Notes: generated by a model not told the origin, from the letters alone. A DNA stretch of 64,000 bases from Caenorhabditis remanei (GCF_010183535.1 NC_071332.1:21080001-21144000), one strand, 5' to 3'; counted from the stretch's first letter, positions 25,251 through 37,682 are shown. A program made the numbers and translations.

Positions 25251-25823
25251 ACCATTTTTTCTAACTTTTTGAGTTTCTTCCCATTTTTTGAGCCTATTAT
25301 CCATAAATCTTTCCAAAAAATTTCATTTCCATCGTGTCCTCCGCCTGTCCTAAGACACCCCAACCCACAGCACATACATCCTGCTAAAGAACAGCTGTTC
25401 CAATTCATTTCAATTTTATAGTAGAAAAAGAGAGAAAGAAGAAGATTCATATCTTTATGTAGCTGACGCGCTCACATATTTTTAAGTGGAGAGGCGTTTT
25501 TGACATTTTTTTGAATTCTATTGGTTATCGAGTTTAGGTTACTGTAGGTAGCGGTAGGTAAGGTTGGCTGTCATCAAATTTTACAAGTATATAAAACAAG
25601 ACTAGTGCTACATTTTTGTAGTTGACAACTTTTTGATAGGTATTTACATATCCTAGAGAGTTACGAATGGTTTAAGGTGGTCAGTGTACATAGCTACAGT
25701 GACCAATTTTTATCACTGTATAGTTACACTGACAAACTTCAACCCTATATAAATTAATACCATTTGTCAATATGTTCCAACAGTATCAAAAATTGCTATT
25801 ATACAAAAAATTATTTAAAAAAA

Positions 25824-25825
<2 letters not shown>

Positions 25826-25901
<76 letters not shown>
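25826..25901. repeat. (TA)n microsatellite, about 38 repeats
   Basis: An uninterrupted alternating TA run of about 76 bases. Length polymorphism is expected and the exact count in an assembly may be unreliable. Confidence 0.95.
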
Positions 25902-25903
<2 letters not shown>

Positions 25904-28494
25904 TAAGTTTCAGGACATTTGACCATTTTTGACCATTTGTTGCCAATTTTTTACCATTTTTCACTGTTTTTCACCATTTTTTGACGATATTTGACGATTT
26001 TTTTCTCTGAAATTGGTTACAATTAGGTTATAACCTCCTAGGAAAGTTCGTTATTAAAAATTGTCAACTACACTGACAAAAAACTACACTGACAAAAATC
26101 TACACTGACAAACATTTTGAGCCATCTGAGATCCCCTTTAAGCCTCTCAGGTAGTACTGTACCCTTTTGCCCCGGATTTTTTGTTGGTTTTGCTACATTT
26201 TTCCTCTTTAGAATATCCTTTCCTTAGTAATTCCACAATTTTATTAGTCATCATGAATACCACCACCACCTGCACACTTTTCATGTTCAGAAAAGAAGGT
26301 TTCCAAAAAAGGAAAAGGTTCCTAACCCGTATTCTTCTCGCTTTTCACATTTCCTGTGTCTTTCGATTTCCCATAAAACCCTTGAAGGACTCGGAGAAGG
26401 AAGTGGTTGGATAGGGCAGAGCCAAAAAGGGGGCGGAGTCACGGAGGGGGGCGCCGAGCCACCGTAGTCTCGTAGATATGTTTTTAGTTTTATTTTTTCA
26501 CAGAAAACTTTTATGTTTTAAGATAAATATTAAAATTGGCAAAGATTGTTTATGATTGCGTCTTTTGGCCTGGGTTAGTAAAATTGTGTTAAAAAATTTA
26601 TATAATTTTGTAGATGGAAATCAAGGCTATATTTTTGTAATTAAAAGTTTTTAATAGGATACATACACAGCGAGTTATAGCCAGCAGAAGTCAGGGATTC
26701 CAATTAACTTCTTCTCAAATTTTTAAATTTTAGAGTGTCTAGTACTTTCGAAACTTTTACAGTGAATTCGACACCGCCCGTATCTCCCCAGTTTCAAATT
26801 TTCCCGCAGAGTTATCAATTGCAAAAATATAGTCCTATTCATAATCTGTTCAATTTTTTTTGAATTTTCAAGTTTCGACTATTTCTAACGATTTTACACC
26901 AAATTTAAGTAAGGCCATTTTTGGTCACTGTACCACCAATCAATTACAAAGTTAAAGCTCTATTTTTGACCTATTGATTGCCAATTTTTGTCAGTGTACT
27001 TGGTCACTGTAAAATATTTGTCAGTGTAACCATTATTCTATTTTCTGATAAAAAGTATATACCATCTTTCTCAAAATACATTGAGAGAAGGTCAAACCGA
27101 TCTGACCGTCAAAACGTTCTTTTTTTCTTCATTCTACCTCCGGTCGTTATACAGTTTTCGTTGTGGTAGGTATAGGTATTGGACACACCGCGTTGATCAC
27201 TTTGCCGGTGTTTTGTTTGTGTTCCCTAACTTTTTTTGTAGTGATCTGTAGTGATCTACAATACATTTATAAAAATATTTTCACCCCCTAAGCCGCCATC
27301 TACCGTAACCCATGTACACATATGTACATACATACACATGTCGCCTTAATCGTAGGGGACCGGAAAGCCATGGGGTCCGGCCCGTTCCCACCCATTTACC
27401 CTCTCACACAATCCACCGTATACTGGAAACAAATTTTTGTTGCCTTGCCTTGCTATGGGTGGGCTAGCTGAGCCAGAGGGCAAGCACTTTGAGGGCTCTT
27501 TTATTTCTCACTCCAAAAAAAGTTTTGGGTATTTGGTGATGTCATCGAATCTTACTTTGCTAAAAATTTGGTTTCAGCGTTTGGAATTGAAGTTTTTCAA
27601 AATGTTGATTTTCCAAAAATCGCAGATATCCAACTTTAACTGCTCATATCTCTCCAGGGAGGTGTCCTATCAAAAAGTTGTCAACTACAAAAATGTAGCC
27701 CAAGTCTTGTTTAGTAAACATACTTAAAATCAATAAAATGGAATAATAGGGGAGCTAGTGACACTATGTCAAAGATAAGTCAAAGCAGAACCATTGTAAT
27801 GTGAGTGAGAGAGACATAGAGAAGCTAGAGCGTCTGTCTTCTCTGCGTCTCTCGGTCTTTCGGTATGTTTTTTTGAAGCAGATAGCGCTGATAATTTGCT
27901 ATAGGAGAGTTTACCTGGACGCAATATCTTGGTTCCCCTTGAAGTTTGACCGGACCTAATCTCGAAAATGATTTTTTCAAATTTCAAACAAAATTTTTAA
28001 AAATTAGTCTAAATCGATAGAGAAAAATACGGGCTTTCTAATGGTATAAAAATCTTGCCAATCCGATCACAACTAAAACAGTTAAGCTTTAAAAATTTTT
28101 GGTCAGTGTAACTGTACAATAACCAACTTTTGTCAGTGTAGCTCTGTACACAGACAAAAACTTCCACCATTCATAATTCCACATGGACGGCTCATACTGA
28201 AAAGTTGTCAACTACAAAAATGTTTTAAAATGTAGTACTTGCCTTCCTTAGCATACATACAAAAATTCAACAATGTGAATTTACATTAGAAGCCGTGACG
28301 GAACTTCAAAATTTGACATTTTCCGAAAATTTTCGAAAAAAACTTATTTTTCATTTTTTTTTGTCAAGTCTGAAATGTTCATCATTCTCACTTAAATCAT
28401 ATCAATTTCTTCATATATTCTTTAAAACCGTCTAGACTGGTCATTGTAACTTACAGTGACAAATTTTGGTCAGTGTAAGTTACAATGACCAACT

Positions 28495-28570
28495 TTGACC
28501 GCCTGTATCTCAAAAGTGGGCGGAGCTAGCAAAAAGTTGTCAACTACAAAAATGTAGCTCGTAACCTATA
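28495..28570. repeat. Family A half-element just upstream of the dmd-3 promoter island
   Basis: TATCTCAAAAGTGGGCGGAG, GCAAAAAGTTGTCAACTACA and AAAATGTAGC follow each other, forming the right arm of family A. Another right arm lies at about 28190-28250. Confidence 0.6.
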
Positions 28571-28612
28571 TGGTGCACCTACCAAATTTTGGGACACCAT
28601 CCCACCTCCCCG

Positions 28613-28798
28613 TGACGTCACTCCATTTCTCAATCCCCCCCCCTTTTTCCAACCCAATTATCCTTTTCCCCGCCGATAAAATGTCAAAACCTTTTTTGTC
28701 TCGATTCCCCCCTCTCTGCAAACTATCATTTTATCATGGAGGTCGGGGCGCCCTCCTCACACTTTAATTGACTTGGGAACGTTGTCGTTGTATATAAG
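28613..28798 (+). promoter_or_regulatory. Candidate dmd-3 core promoter (CRE-like site and TATA box)
   Basis: A perfect CRE palindrome TGACGTCA lies at 28613-28620 and a canonical TATATAAG at 28791-28798, inside a C-rich island between repeats. A start about 30 bases after the TATA box would leave a leader of roughly 220 bases before the acceptor TCATTCCAG ending at 29049. Assignment to dmd-3 is by position only. Confidence 0.4.
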
Positions 28799-29058
28799 AG
28801 AGGGACACCGACAAGAATTTATTACAACAAAAAAGTTCATCTCTTCAATTTCTCGAGTTTATTAACAAAGGTTCCGACCTTTTAAAAGAAAATTTCTTGA
28901 GAAAATTTCTTCTTCTTGACCATCGGAGTGGACCCATCAGCTATGGGAATACTATCTCTTTTCAGTATTTGCTCTCGTTCTTGACCCTTTTCTTCTTTTT
29001 GTTATTCTCTTTTCTTTTTCTTCCCAATTCCTCAATTCAATCATTCCAGGCATCTCCC

Positions 29059-32000
29059 ATGATGAATATAGAGGAAATACTACCAGAGTTGTTCGGCGAG
29101 AAACGTGTATATTATTGTCAGAGGTAGGTAGGCCAGGCGGTACTGTAGGCTTACTGTATGTGCTTACTGTAGCCTAAGTCTCTTGAATTTGGTAGGGCTG
29201 GCGCGTGATAGGCGCGATTAGGACATCAAATAAGAAATTCTATAACAAGAATAAAGAAAAGTGTAAAACTAGCTGGGGCACCGTTGACGCGATTTCTAAA
29301 ATTTCGTGCTGCTGCACGTTTAGCGCGTTTTCTTGGGGGCGCCTAAAGATACGTTTTCTTGGAAAACTCAATGTCGAAATTTTGGAAAAAATGGCTAAAA
29401 AACTACTGTCTGGCGCACCTTTGACGCGCTTTCTTAGGCTACTGCGGAAGCTACGCCCCGGAAGGCTTATATCTCAAAAATTTAACGTTTTTACTCAAAT
29501 ATTTTGTGATATTCTTGTTCAGCATGTCTTCTTTAGTATTTGAGTCAATTTTCAGATATTTCCGTTAACAAGTTTTTGAGAAAATGTGATTTTAGTGAAG
29601 GTAGCGCACTTTCATGCACGACGCTAGTAGTTTGACCGCGCCCAAGATGCGACAGCCAACAATCTTTTAAAAAATGCTGAAAATTCCAGATGCCTCAACC
29701 ATGGTCTCCGTGAGAAGCGTAAAAACCACAAGCTCTCGTGTTCTTTCCGATTCTGTCAGTGTTCGAATTGTATCGTGAGTCTCTCACCATATTTCACTTC
29801 ACCCAAAAAAAGTAATTATCACTCCAGATGGTCGAACGACGTCGTCAACTCAACTCGCGTCTTATGCAAATCGAGGGAAGTCAGGAGGATAAGAAGCCGT
29901 CGCCGACGACGCCACTGACGACGTTAACGATGGCGTTGACAACATCGTCGGAGGAGGATCAGATGGAGTGTACGAGTCAGTCGGAGACAACTAATGAGAG
30001 TAGTGGAGAGGATAAGGATGATGGGAAGCCGAAAGGTATGTTGATTGGTGTTACAATTTATGGGATTTTGGGAATTTTGAGAATGCAAGTATACAGATCA
30101 AGTCAAGGGCTACATTTTTGTAGTTGACCACTTTTTGATAGCTCCGCCCACTTTTGAGATATGCGCTTTTAAATAGAGACAAGTAGCAGTGGGAGAAAGG
30201 GGTGAGGAGAAAGAGACATTTGAGATCCCGTCACGTCTTTTCTTGTCATCCGACTTTTTCAAGACTTGGCACATGTAGTAATCAGGTTTTGGACTACATT
30301 TCTGTAGTTGACGACTTTTTGATAGCTCCGCCCATTTTTGATTTATGCACCTTTAAAGATAGAAGACCTCGAGCAGTAGGCTAGAGAGGAGGGGACGTAG
30401 AGAAGCTCTCGTTTCTCTGCGCTCTCTTTAGCTAAGGATGTGAAACATAGATTTATAAAAAGAAGAAGGCTAGACGGTTCTAAGAAATATAAAAGTTATA
30501 TGATTTCAGTGAGAATTCTGAAAATTTCAGATTTGACAAAAAATGAAAAAAATTTTTTAGAATATTTCGGAAAATGTCAAATTTTGAAGTTCCGTCACGG
30601 CTTCTTCTGTGAATTCACATTATCAAATTTTTGTATACATGCTAAAAAAGACTAGGGCTACATTATTTTAGTTGACAACTTTTTGGTATGAGCCGTCCAT
30701 GTGGAGTTATTAAGAGTTGAAGTTGGTCAGTGTACAGAGCTACCAACACTGACCAAAATTGATAAAGGTGAGGAGAAAGAGACGTGTCACCCCCACTTCT
30801 CCAAGATTTGACACATACATTAATCAAGTTTCGGGCTACATTTTTGTAGTTGACGATTTTTTGCCAAGACCTCTTCCTAGACAGTTATAGCCCATTGAAG
30901 TCGGGGGAGGTCCACTACACGACTCATACAGTAGTTACCGTAACCTAGTTTTTTTTGTTGATATGTGTGAAGTACGAGTCTACGGGTACACATTCTTAGT
31001 TGACAACATTTCGCTAGGATCTGTCCTAAAAGCCCTTTGAAATCAGTGCTTGACTACATTGACCAAAATTTTTGACACCTTTGGAAATCGCGTCAAGACC
31101 TCCAGGTCAAGGTCTTCCTTTTTGCAATTGACATCATTTTTTTTGGACTCCATGATTCATAACTATTCCTTATCACTTTTTCAAAATCTTTTTGCACATA
31201 CACTGACACACTGACACAAAGGGGTACCGCCACCCATTTTTATTATAACGTCAGTGGTCCCTTCCCTTCGCAAAAAAATCTGTCCTCCAACTTTCATTTC
31301 TTTCGATACTTTAATTGTTTCTTCTAAGTGTTTCCTCTTCCCCCCGTCAGCCTCCCCGCCTGCACAGCGACACTTAACGATTATGAGCACACGTTCCAGA
31401 AACTTTTTTTTTGGTCGATTCCTCTCTATGTTTCGGGGGAAGGGTTATAACTCTTGTTCGCATCTGAGAGAGAGAGAAGATTTTTGCGATTTTATTGCTT
31501 TTTGACAAGAAGAAGATGATGATGAAGAGTTGAGATTAGAGAGATCTCACACAGAGAGAAACAACTGGCTCCAAGCAAGAAACATAGAAGAGTTCCAAAG
31601 TTCCGGGGGATCTAAGTTACATTTTTCGATGGGCTGGCGTGCCTTGGACGCGCCCAGAGAAAGTTATATAAATAAGGCTTCGAGGATTCTAAAAATTTGT
31701 TCAGAATCGGTGTCTTTGCAAGGTGAGAACTTCAAACCTGTGTATCTCCGTCAGAATTTGTCGTATCAAAACTCTGAAAGTAGTTTTGGAATACGTAGAA
31801 TTTCAGCTTTCTAGCCATATCACATTTATTCTAGAAATATTTGAGAAAGGATGCTATATATGAGTTTAAGTGGGAAAATTGAAATATTCAGACTTTTAGA
31901 AAATGCCAAATTTTGAAGTACCGTCACGGCTTCTAATATGAATTCACATTGGTCAATCTTTGTATGCATGCTAACCTAGACAAGTTCTACATTTTTATAG

Positions 32001-34114
32001 TTGACAACTTTTTGGAATGAGCCGTCCATGTGGAGTTATGAATCTACACTGACAAAAGTTGGGCATTGTACTTACACTGACCAAAATTTTTAAAATCATA
32101 ACTTTATCAGTTTTGATAGGAACGGCAAGATTTGTATACCATTAGAAAGCCCGTATTTTTCTCTCTCGAAATAGTCTAACTTTAAAAAATTTGCTTTGAA
32201 ATTTAAATTATATTTGGTCCGGTTAAACTTTACGATTTTTTCCATCTTTTTAAGCTTTTAGCAGTCTGTCAGACATTCAGACAAACCATCATATGGACAT
32301 CCGGACAGACATGCCGAGTCACAGACAGACGCTCAAAACCCCTAAATGATCCAGGTTAAGACATCCGGACCCATAGATACACAGTCTCTTTCCCACCACT
32401 ACCGTACACCAAAACTATAAAATCCTGTCCAAAATCACCGCTTTCTCATGACCTCCATGAACTGATCTTTTCAACCTTCCCCCCTATCACCCCAGCAGGC
32501 AAAGTATCAACATATCTTTCTCTGCGTCTCCTCCCTCCACACACTATTTCTCTAGTCCAGGCGGCCACAGCTGTTTAACCCATTATATCTCATTTCTCTC
32601 ATTTTTTGTTGCTACTGAACGTTTCATTTTTGCGGCGGATGGATCGGCTTCCAAGAATACTAGGTTAGAAAGTGTGGCCTAGAATCCCAAAATCCCCAAA
32701 AACCGAATCCAAATTATTCCAGAACGCCGTCCGAACTGTCAACGATGCGCGCAGCACAGTGTGGTGAATCGCCTGAAAGGACACAAACGGGCATGCCCGT
32801 TTCGTGACTGCTTCTGTGCAAAGTGTCAAGTAGTCGTCGAGCGGCAAAAGTTGATGGCCGATCAGATCAAGTTGAGACGGCGTCAGAAGCGCGAGAAGAA
32901 CAATTTGAATAGCGAACGCGAGGCGCCAATGACACACAGTTTGACACCGTCGCCGACAGGTTAGTTTTGGGGAAATGATATATGAGTAGATAGGAAATGT
33001 CTCGGGCTACATTTTTGTAGTTGACCAATTTTTGATAGCTCCGCCCATTTTTGAGATACACTTGGTCAAAGTTGGCCATTGTAACTTACAGTGACAAATT
33101 TTGGTCAGTGTAAGTTACAATGCCCAACTTTGACCAAGTGTATCTCAAAAATGGGCGGAGCTATCAAAAAGTGGTAAACTACAAAAATGTAGATGTTGTC
33201 TAGGTTAACATACATACAAAGACTCAAAATAAAAGAGAGATTGGATTTTGAAATCGGGTTGGTCAGTGCACCAAAGTCCCCAGAGTTGCGAATGCGTCAC
33301 GGCTCTCTATTGAGTCTTAACAATTTCAGATTTTGTGAGCATATAGTACAAGTCTTAGGCTTTGTTTTTGTAGTGAATTACTTTTTCATAGAATTTCATA
33401 GAAACTTTCCCTAGAGAGATATAAGCGCTTTAAGCTGGTCTATCCAAAATGACCAAATTTGGTCAGCGTAGTTCCGCCTTGTCTGCTGACAAGATAGGTA
33501 CACGACGGACTGAACTTTTTCTATAAAACTGACCGTAGGCAATTTCGACCCCAAGGATTTTAAATCTGCAAGAAAAATCTTGAAAATTGTCCTGTGGACC
33601 GAGTTATGAGCCATCAAACTTTTCCAATGGTTTTTACCACGGGGGGCACGGTCTGGAAAACGTTTGACGGCTCATAACACCGCCCACGGTACGATTTTTC
33701 AGATTTTCATTTCAGATTTGGAATCCTCAGGGCCAAAATTACCTATGGTCAAATTCATAGTGAATGATGGCTCCCCCCACTTTTGAGATACGGGCGGTTG
33801 TCGTAACTTACACTGACCAAAATTTGTCACTGTAAGTTACAATGACCATCTTTGACCATGTATATCACAAAAATGGGCGGAGCTATCGAAAAATAGTCAA
33901 CTACAAAAATGTAGCCCAAGACTTGCTCTATCTTCCAGGCACCGCCACCACCACGCCAACCTCCGACTCCTCCAACCCAATGTGTCTAAAATGTGCGCAA
34001 CAAGTCATCGGCTACCAGCAACTTCTATCCCTTCTAGACCCCTCTGCAACCCTTCAGGACCCCATGATTACACTATCCGCGGTCCTCTCAGCGTGCCCTC
34101 ATAAAAATGAGTAA
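29059..34114 (+). CDS. dmd-3: Double DM-domain transcription factor (DMD-3)
   Basis: Five exons, 29059-29123, 29690-29774, 29828-30035, 32723-32959 and 33939-34114, join in frame to 256 residues. The first DM domain starts at about residue 20 and shows CQRCLNHG, HKLSC and CQCSNC, then a basic MVERRRQLNSRL tail. The second (about 121-175) shows CQRCAQHS, HKRAC and CFCAKC, then ERQKLMADQIKLRRRQK. These are the zinc ligands and recognition helix of the Doublesex/MAB-3 family, which bind the DNA minor groove. Two DM domains occur in MAB-3 and DMD-3; the MNIEEILPELFGEKRVYYC start and synteny point to DMD-3, which in C. elegans acts in male tail-tip morphogenesis and other male traits. Two in-frame ATGs (29059, 29062) follow a strong acceptor at 29049; the second is an equally good start. 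Intron 3 (2.7 kb) holds family A copies and possible enhancers. AATAAA lies at 34405-34410. Confidence 0.88.
30095..30360. repeat. Family A copies in dmd-3 intron 3
   Basis: Two left-arm units (about 30105 and 30290) lie in the same orientation, with the shared filler CGTCACGTCTTTTC and AGACTTGGCACATGTA between. This arrangement parallels 15920-16530, so a larger composite unit was copied. Confidence 0.65.
31190..31510. other. Non-repetitive island in dmd-3 intron 3
   Basis: This stretch lacks the repeat words that fill the rest of the intron and has pyrimidine-rich, mixed-composition sequence (CCCGTCAGCCTCCCCGCC near 31350). It shows no convincing splice-bounded ORF. It could be an intronic enhancer or a residue of older unique sequence. 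Confidence 0.3.
33005..33194. repeat. Complete family A palindrome in dmd-3 intron 4
   Basis: A near-perfect palindrome of about 190 bases centred near 33098. The outer arms carry CTACATTTTTGTAG and AGCTCCGCCCATTTTTGAGA, and the inner arms ACTTGGTCAAAGTTGG and TGTAACTTACAGTGAC. As RNA it would fold into a single long hairpin. It is one of the cleanest copies in the window. Confidence 0.85.
33500..33750. repeat. Degenerate foldback with GAGTTATGAGCCATCAAAC arms
   Basis: A TTATGAGCCATCAAACTTTT word near 33605 is matched by inverted AACGTTTGACGGCTCATAA near 33660, with further pairing of flanking TTTCAGATTT and AATCTG words. It is related to sequence near 18460-18490 and 22555-22610. Confidence 0.5.
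33770..33930. repeat. Family A copy abutting dmd-3 exon 5
   Basis: Starts near CACTTTTGAGATACGGGCGG and ends AACTACAAAAATGTAGCCCA, about 15 bases before the acceptor of the last exon. The left arm is truncated. Confidence 0.65.
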
Positions 34115-35404
34115 AAACTGTTGATTTCACAACGTTAAACAAAAAACTACCAAATTTCTCGGTGATTTGATCACACTTTGACACTTCCAGTTGTATTTAT
34201 TTTTGTCCCGATTTCTTTTTTTTGAAAAAAAAAACTCTTCCCATGCATTTTTAAACGTGTTGTTCACCCTGTTTATTTATTCATTTTCCTCCCATTACTT
34301 TTTTGCAAGTTTTTAAAAAACTTTCCCTCAAATTTTTCCAAAAAATTTGTTTCATAGGTTAGCGTTGAATCTCATTCTCTCCCATTGTGTAACACTACTA
34401 AATCAATAAACGACCCTCTCTTCTCCAGAAAAAAAACGGAAAAAAGCAATTACAGTATACCGGATTTGCATGTCTCACGACACATTTGAAACGGAGAAAA
34501 CGAGAAGACACCCCCCAAGTGAAATATGTGGTGACATTTCGTTTCCGCAAAACGAAGTGACTCCTAATATCTTGGGAATGAAAGACTAGTTTTGGGATTT
34601 TCGAATTCCGCGTGTCTTGGTTAGTCTATCTGGTGAATTTCAGAATGTTTGGATACGATCTACTCGAGTTAGAACAAGTTGTTGCAGGTTACCTTTGGAG
34701 ATTCGCGTCTAAGGCGCGCCAGCGCTCCCCAAATTTTTTTATATTAGCTCGGTTCAGCTCATACAACTGCGCTCTACCGAAATTCCCTTGAGAAATGTCT
34801 TCTTTTCTCTGCGTCTCTCAATTTCGCACACTATTTTCCTCGTTTTTCGGTAGAGCGCGGTTGTGAGAAGCGTGCCGTGCTAATAGATATTGTTTTTTGG
34901 CACATTTTTCAGTAAAAATTCGATAAAATGTGAGATTTTTTAATCAAAAGTTAGTTTATTTTGTTTTTAACGAGAAAAAATGCTGATTCAACACAAATTT
35001 TTTGCTGAAAACGCGGTTTGGCTGAAAAACTACGATATTCGGGTAAAAAAAGCGAAAAAGTAGCGACTTTTGAGTTTTTCTGACATTTTTATTCAAAAAA
35101 AGCGCGAAAAATTATGCTTTTTTTCTATTTTTGACGAAAAAATGACGGAAAAATGAGACTTCGCGAAAAATTCGAAAAATGTGTTGTATGCAAGCGCGCT
35201 CCGTTAGACTCCGCCGTGTACTCCTCTCGGATGAGTCTTTTTACCGATTTTGAGTGTTCCAATAAGTTTAGACCGAAAATTCACAAAAAAACCGGAAAAA
35301 ATCCAAAAAAAAAAACGTTTCAATAATTATTTTCAGGCGTCGCACCAACCCGTTCATCGGATACCTCAATATCTCGACAACCACTGAACCAAATTCTTTA
35401 AAAC

Positions 35405-35625
35405 CAATATATTCTTGTTTCCCGTGCTTTGTTTAGTATGTTCACAAATTTTCAGTAATTTTTAATTGAAAATGTTCGAGAAATCGCTTTCTCAAAGCGT
35501 CAAAACGTAAAAAAAAAAGAAAAAACGCGCCTAAGGCGCGCCAGACTTGGTAACCTATGTCAAATTGTGTATATTCTTGCTCCCCATGTCTTATTAAGTC
35601 TTTCAGCCAATTTTCAGACAATTCC
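35405..35625. repeat. TATTCTTGTTCAGCATGTCTT dispersed repeat, two copies
   Basis: Words close to TATTCTTGTTCAGCATGTC, TTTAGTATTTCAGCCAATTT and TCAGAGATTTCC occur at about 35410 and 35570. Others lie at 24350, 29508, 58795 and 59312. It is a short interspersed repeat of about 55 bases of unknown class. Confidence 0.6.
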
Positions 35626-35919
35626 GCTGGCAAATCTTCGAAACAACACGCGCCACAGGCGCGCCAGACTCCGTTTTTTCCATTTAATTCCTCACAAATC
35701 AATGTGACAACTCTCCATTTTTTTTTCTCCAGAGGTGGTTAATTCGTTTCCATCTGTCTGTGTGGCATGTTAATTCTGAGATCTCCGCCAGATGCCAGTG
35801 ACATTTTCTATTAAATGAATGAGAGGGAGGGGGATTTGAATTGGATTGGTGGCGAAAAAAAACGACATAAATTTATGAGAAAACAGAAGAGGAAAAAGAA
35901 AATCAACAAAAAAGCTATT

Positions 35920-35932
35920 GGGGGGGGGGGGG
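35920..35932. repeat. G13 homopolymer tract
   Basis: Thirteen consecutive G on the plus strand, 30 bases beyond the mrps-28 stop, so it is a C tract in that mRNA's 3' region. Tracts of this kind can form G-quadruplexes and in C. elegans are unstable without the helicase DOG-1/FANCJ. Confidence 0.9.
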
Positions 35933-35961
35933 TGTCTAAAATGTACAAAAATTTCAAAAAA

Positions 35962-37682
35962 TTAAACGGGCGGTGACGACGACGACGACGTGGCTTCAGA
36001 ATCCTTTGAAGCCACTTCTGACGTCTTCTGATTCTGACGCTGTTGACGTGGCACATTGGATAGAAGACGTACGAGTACCGCGTCCGCTTCCAACAACGTC
36101 AAATCCTTCTTCGATCCCAAAAATCGTTCGCTGAGCTCTGGGTCGAGGAGACGGATGAGCACACGAGCACCGCTACGGTAGGCTCTGAGAAGGAAATTTG
36201 GAAATTTTTAGGCAAAAATATTGATTTTTGAGCTTTTTCTGGCATTTTAAAGCCAAAAATATGAAATTTTTACATAAAAATCGCTGCTTTTTGCAAAAAT
36301 TCTGATTTTTGAGCTTTTTCTGGCATTTTAAAGCCAAAAATGTGCAATTTTTAGCAAAAACTCTGATTTTTGAGCGATTTTCACGATTTCTGACACTTCA
36401 AAGCCCAAAATGTGGTACTTTTATGTCGAAAATCGCATTTTTTCAGTCAAAAACTGAAAAATATTGATTTTTGAGCTTTTTCTGACGTTTTAAATATTAA
36501 AATGTGCAATTTTCATATAAAAATCGTTGTTTTTAGCAGAAATTCTGATTTTTGAGCTTTTTCTGGCATTTTAAAGCCAAAAATATGCAATTTTTAGCAA
36601 AAATTTTGATTTTTTTAGCGATTTTCACGATTTCTGACACTTCAAAGCCTCGAAAATCGCATTTTTCAGTCAAAAACTGGGAAATTCGGAGTTTTTTGGT
36701 TCAAATTTGATTATCGGCTCGAAATGCTGATTGTAGTCATAATTTTGAGCGTTTTCCTGATTTAGCATCTAGAAATCCTGATTTTCTTGATTTTTCAACC
36801 AAAATTGAGCATTTTTCTCCAAAAAATCTGAAAAAATTAAGTTAAACAGCCGAAAATTGACTTTCCCGCGAGAAAAACCCTGAAAATAATAGACTGTTGA
36901 GCTTTTCAGAGCTGAAAATCACGATTTCGATGGTGAAATTTCCATTTTTTCAGTCAAAATCACAAAAAAATGTTGAAAATCGGCTGAAACTAAGGATTTC
37001 TCAATTTTAGCTCAAAAATTCAGAAATTTTGCGATTTTGACACGTTCCAGACCAAAAAATGACGTTTTTCTCGCTCATTTCTATGTTTTTCATGTGTTTC
37101 GCTTTTTTTCAGTAAAAATCACGTAAAAATATTGAAAATCGGCGGAAAAAAGGGATCTCTCGATTTCATCTCAAAAATGCAGACAATTCGCGATTTTTAC
37201 ACTTTCCACGCCAAAAAATCACGATTTTCTCGCTTATTTCCATGATTTTCACCTATTTTTCACTTAAAAACGCCAATTTTCGAGCTAAAACGGTTTTTTT
37301 CTGTTCCAGGCCGACTCACTCAGCATTAACAGCTGGAACTTTGCAGACGGCATTGAATTTCAGTCCAAAATCAATATAAACGTCCTCCTGAATTCGGTGT
37401 ACAATTTTTCCGACAACGAGCCGCCCGTTGAAGTCTCCGAGCTGCATGAATTTCGAGTTTCGGAGCAAAGAGGCGAAGGATTGGTTCTAAATTTGGAATT
37501 TATCGATTTTTTTTCAATTTTTTTTCGAGTTTTCGATAAACCTGCGCTTCTGAAGATTCTGTAACAGTGTCCACAAAGTCAATGATACTCTCATCACCGG
37601 CTCCGGCCACTGTTTCTGTGGAGAACGCTGCGCGGAAGCTTCTGAGAGCGACACCTCGAGAATTCAGCAAGGATCGCAGCAT
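35962..37682 (-). CDS. mrps-28: Mitochondrial small-subunit ribosomal protein S28
   Basis: Three minus-strand exons, 37682-37542, 37486-37320 and 36184-35962, join to 176 residues, close to the human MRPS28 length. The start [20 protein letters not shown] is basic and rich in Ser/Arg, as expected of a mitochondrial presequence. Exon 2 carries [37 protein letters not shown] and GLKFNAVC, and exon 3 has [20 protein letters not shown] and [13 protein letters not shown]; these match the conserved S28 core. The C-terminal tail is low complexity (S/E/Q, ending SSSSSPPV). The ATG follows TTTCCAG by three bases, a probable trans-splice acceptor. Intron 1 is only 55 bp; intron 2 is 1135 bp of TTTTTGAGC-type AT-rich repeats. 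It is divergent from EMC10 with 273 bp between starts. Confidence 0.92.
36190..37315. repeat. AT-rich degenerate repeats filling mrps-28 intron 2
   Basis: Units containing TTGAGCTTTTTCTGGCATTT, then TAAAGCCAAAAAT, recur at about 36220, 36305, 36470 and 36550. Related CACGATTTCTGACACTTCA words occur near 36385 and 36630. No exon-like ORF lies inside. Confidence 0.6.

Larger units (their letters stand above)
17373..29058. other. 11.7-kb gene-poor region upstream of dmd-3
   Basis: I found no exon set with family resemblance. The region holds family B tips (17675-17920, 19558-19815), foldback elements, family A fragments (near 20740, 21395, 22110, 22310, 24415, 25610, 27640, 28190, 28500), a telomere-like tract and a (TA)n run. 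Islands of higher GC near 22880-23250, 24640-25075, 26400-26470 and 28590-28800 stand out from the repeats and could be regulatory DNA or noncoding exons. ORFs here are short and not convincing. Confidence 0.5.
34115..35961. other. Spacer between convergent dmd-3 and mrps-28
   Basis: Holds the dmd-3 3'UTR with AATAAA at 34405-34410, a family B tip at about 34715, paired family B tips at 35525-35545 and 35650-35668, and two copies of the TATTCTTG...ATGTCTT repeat. A run of 13 G at 35920-35932 lies just past the mrps-28 stop. No gene seen. Confidence 0.5.

Noticed and set aside
26181..26414. 77-aa plus-strand ORF
   Set aside because: No motif or splice evidence; basic/hydrophobic mix typical of chance ORFs in AT-rich spacer.
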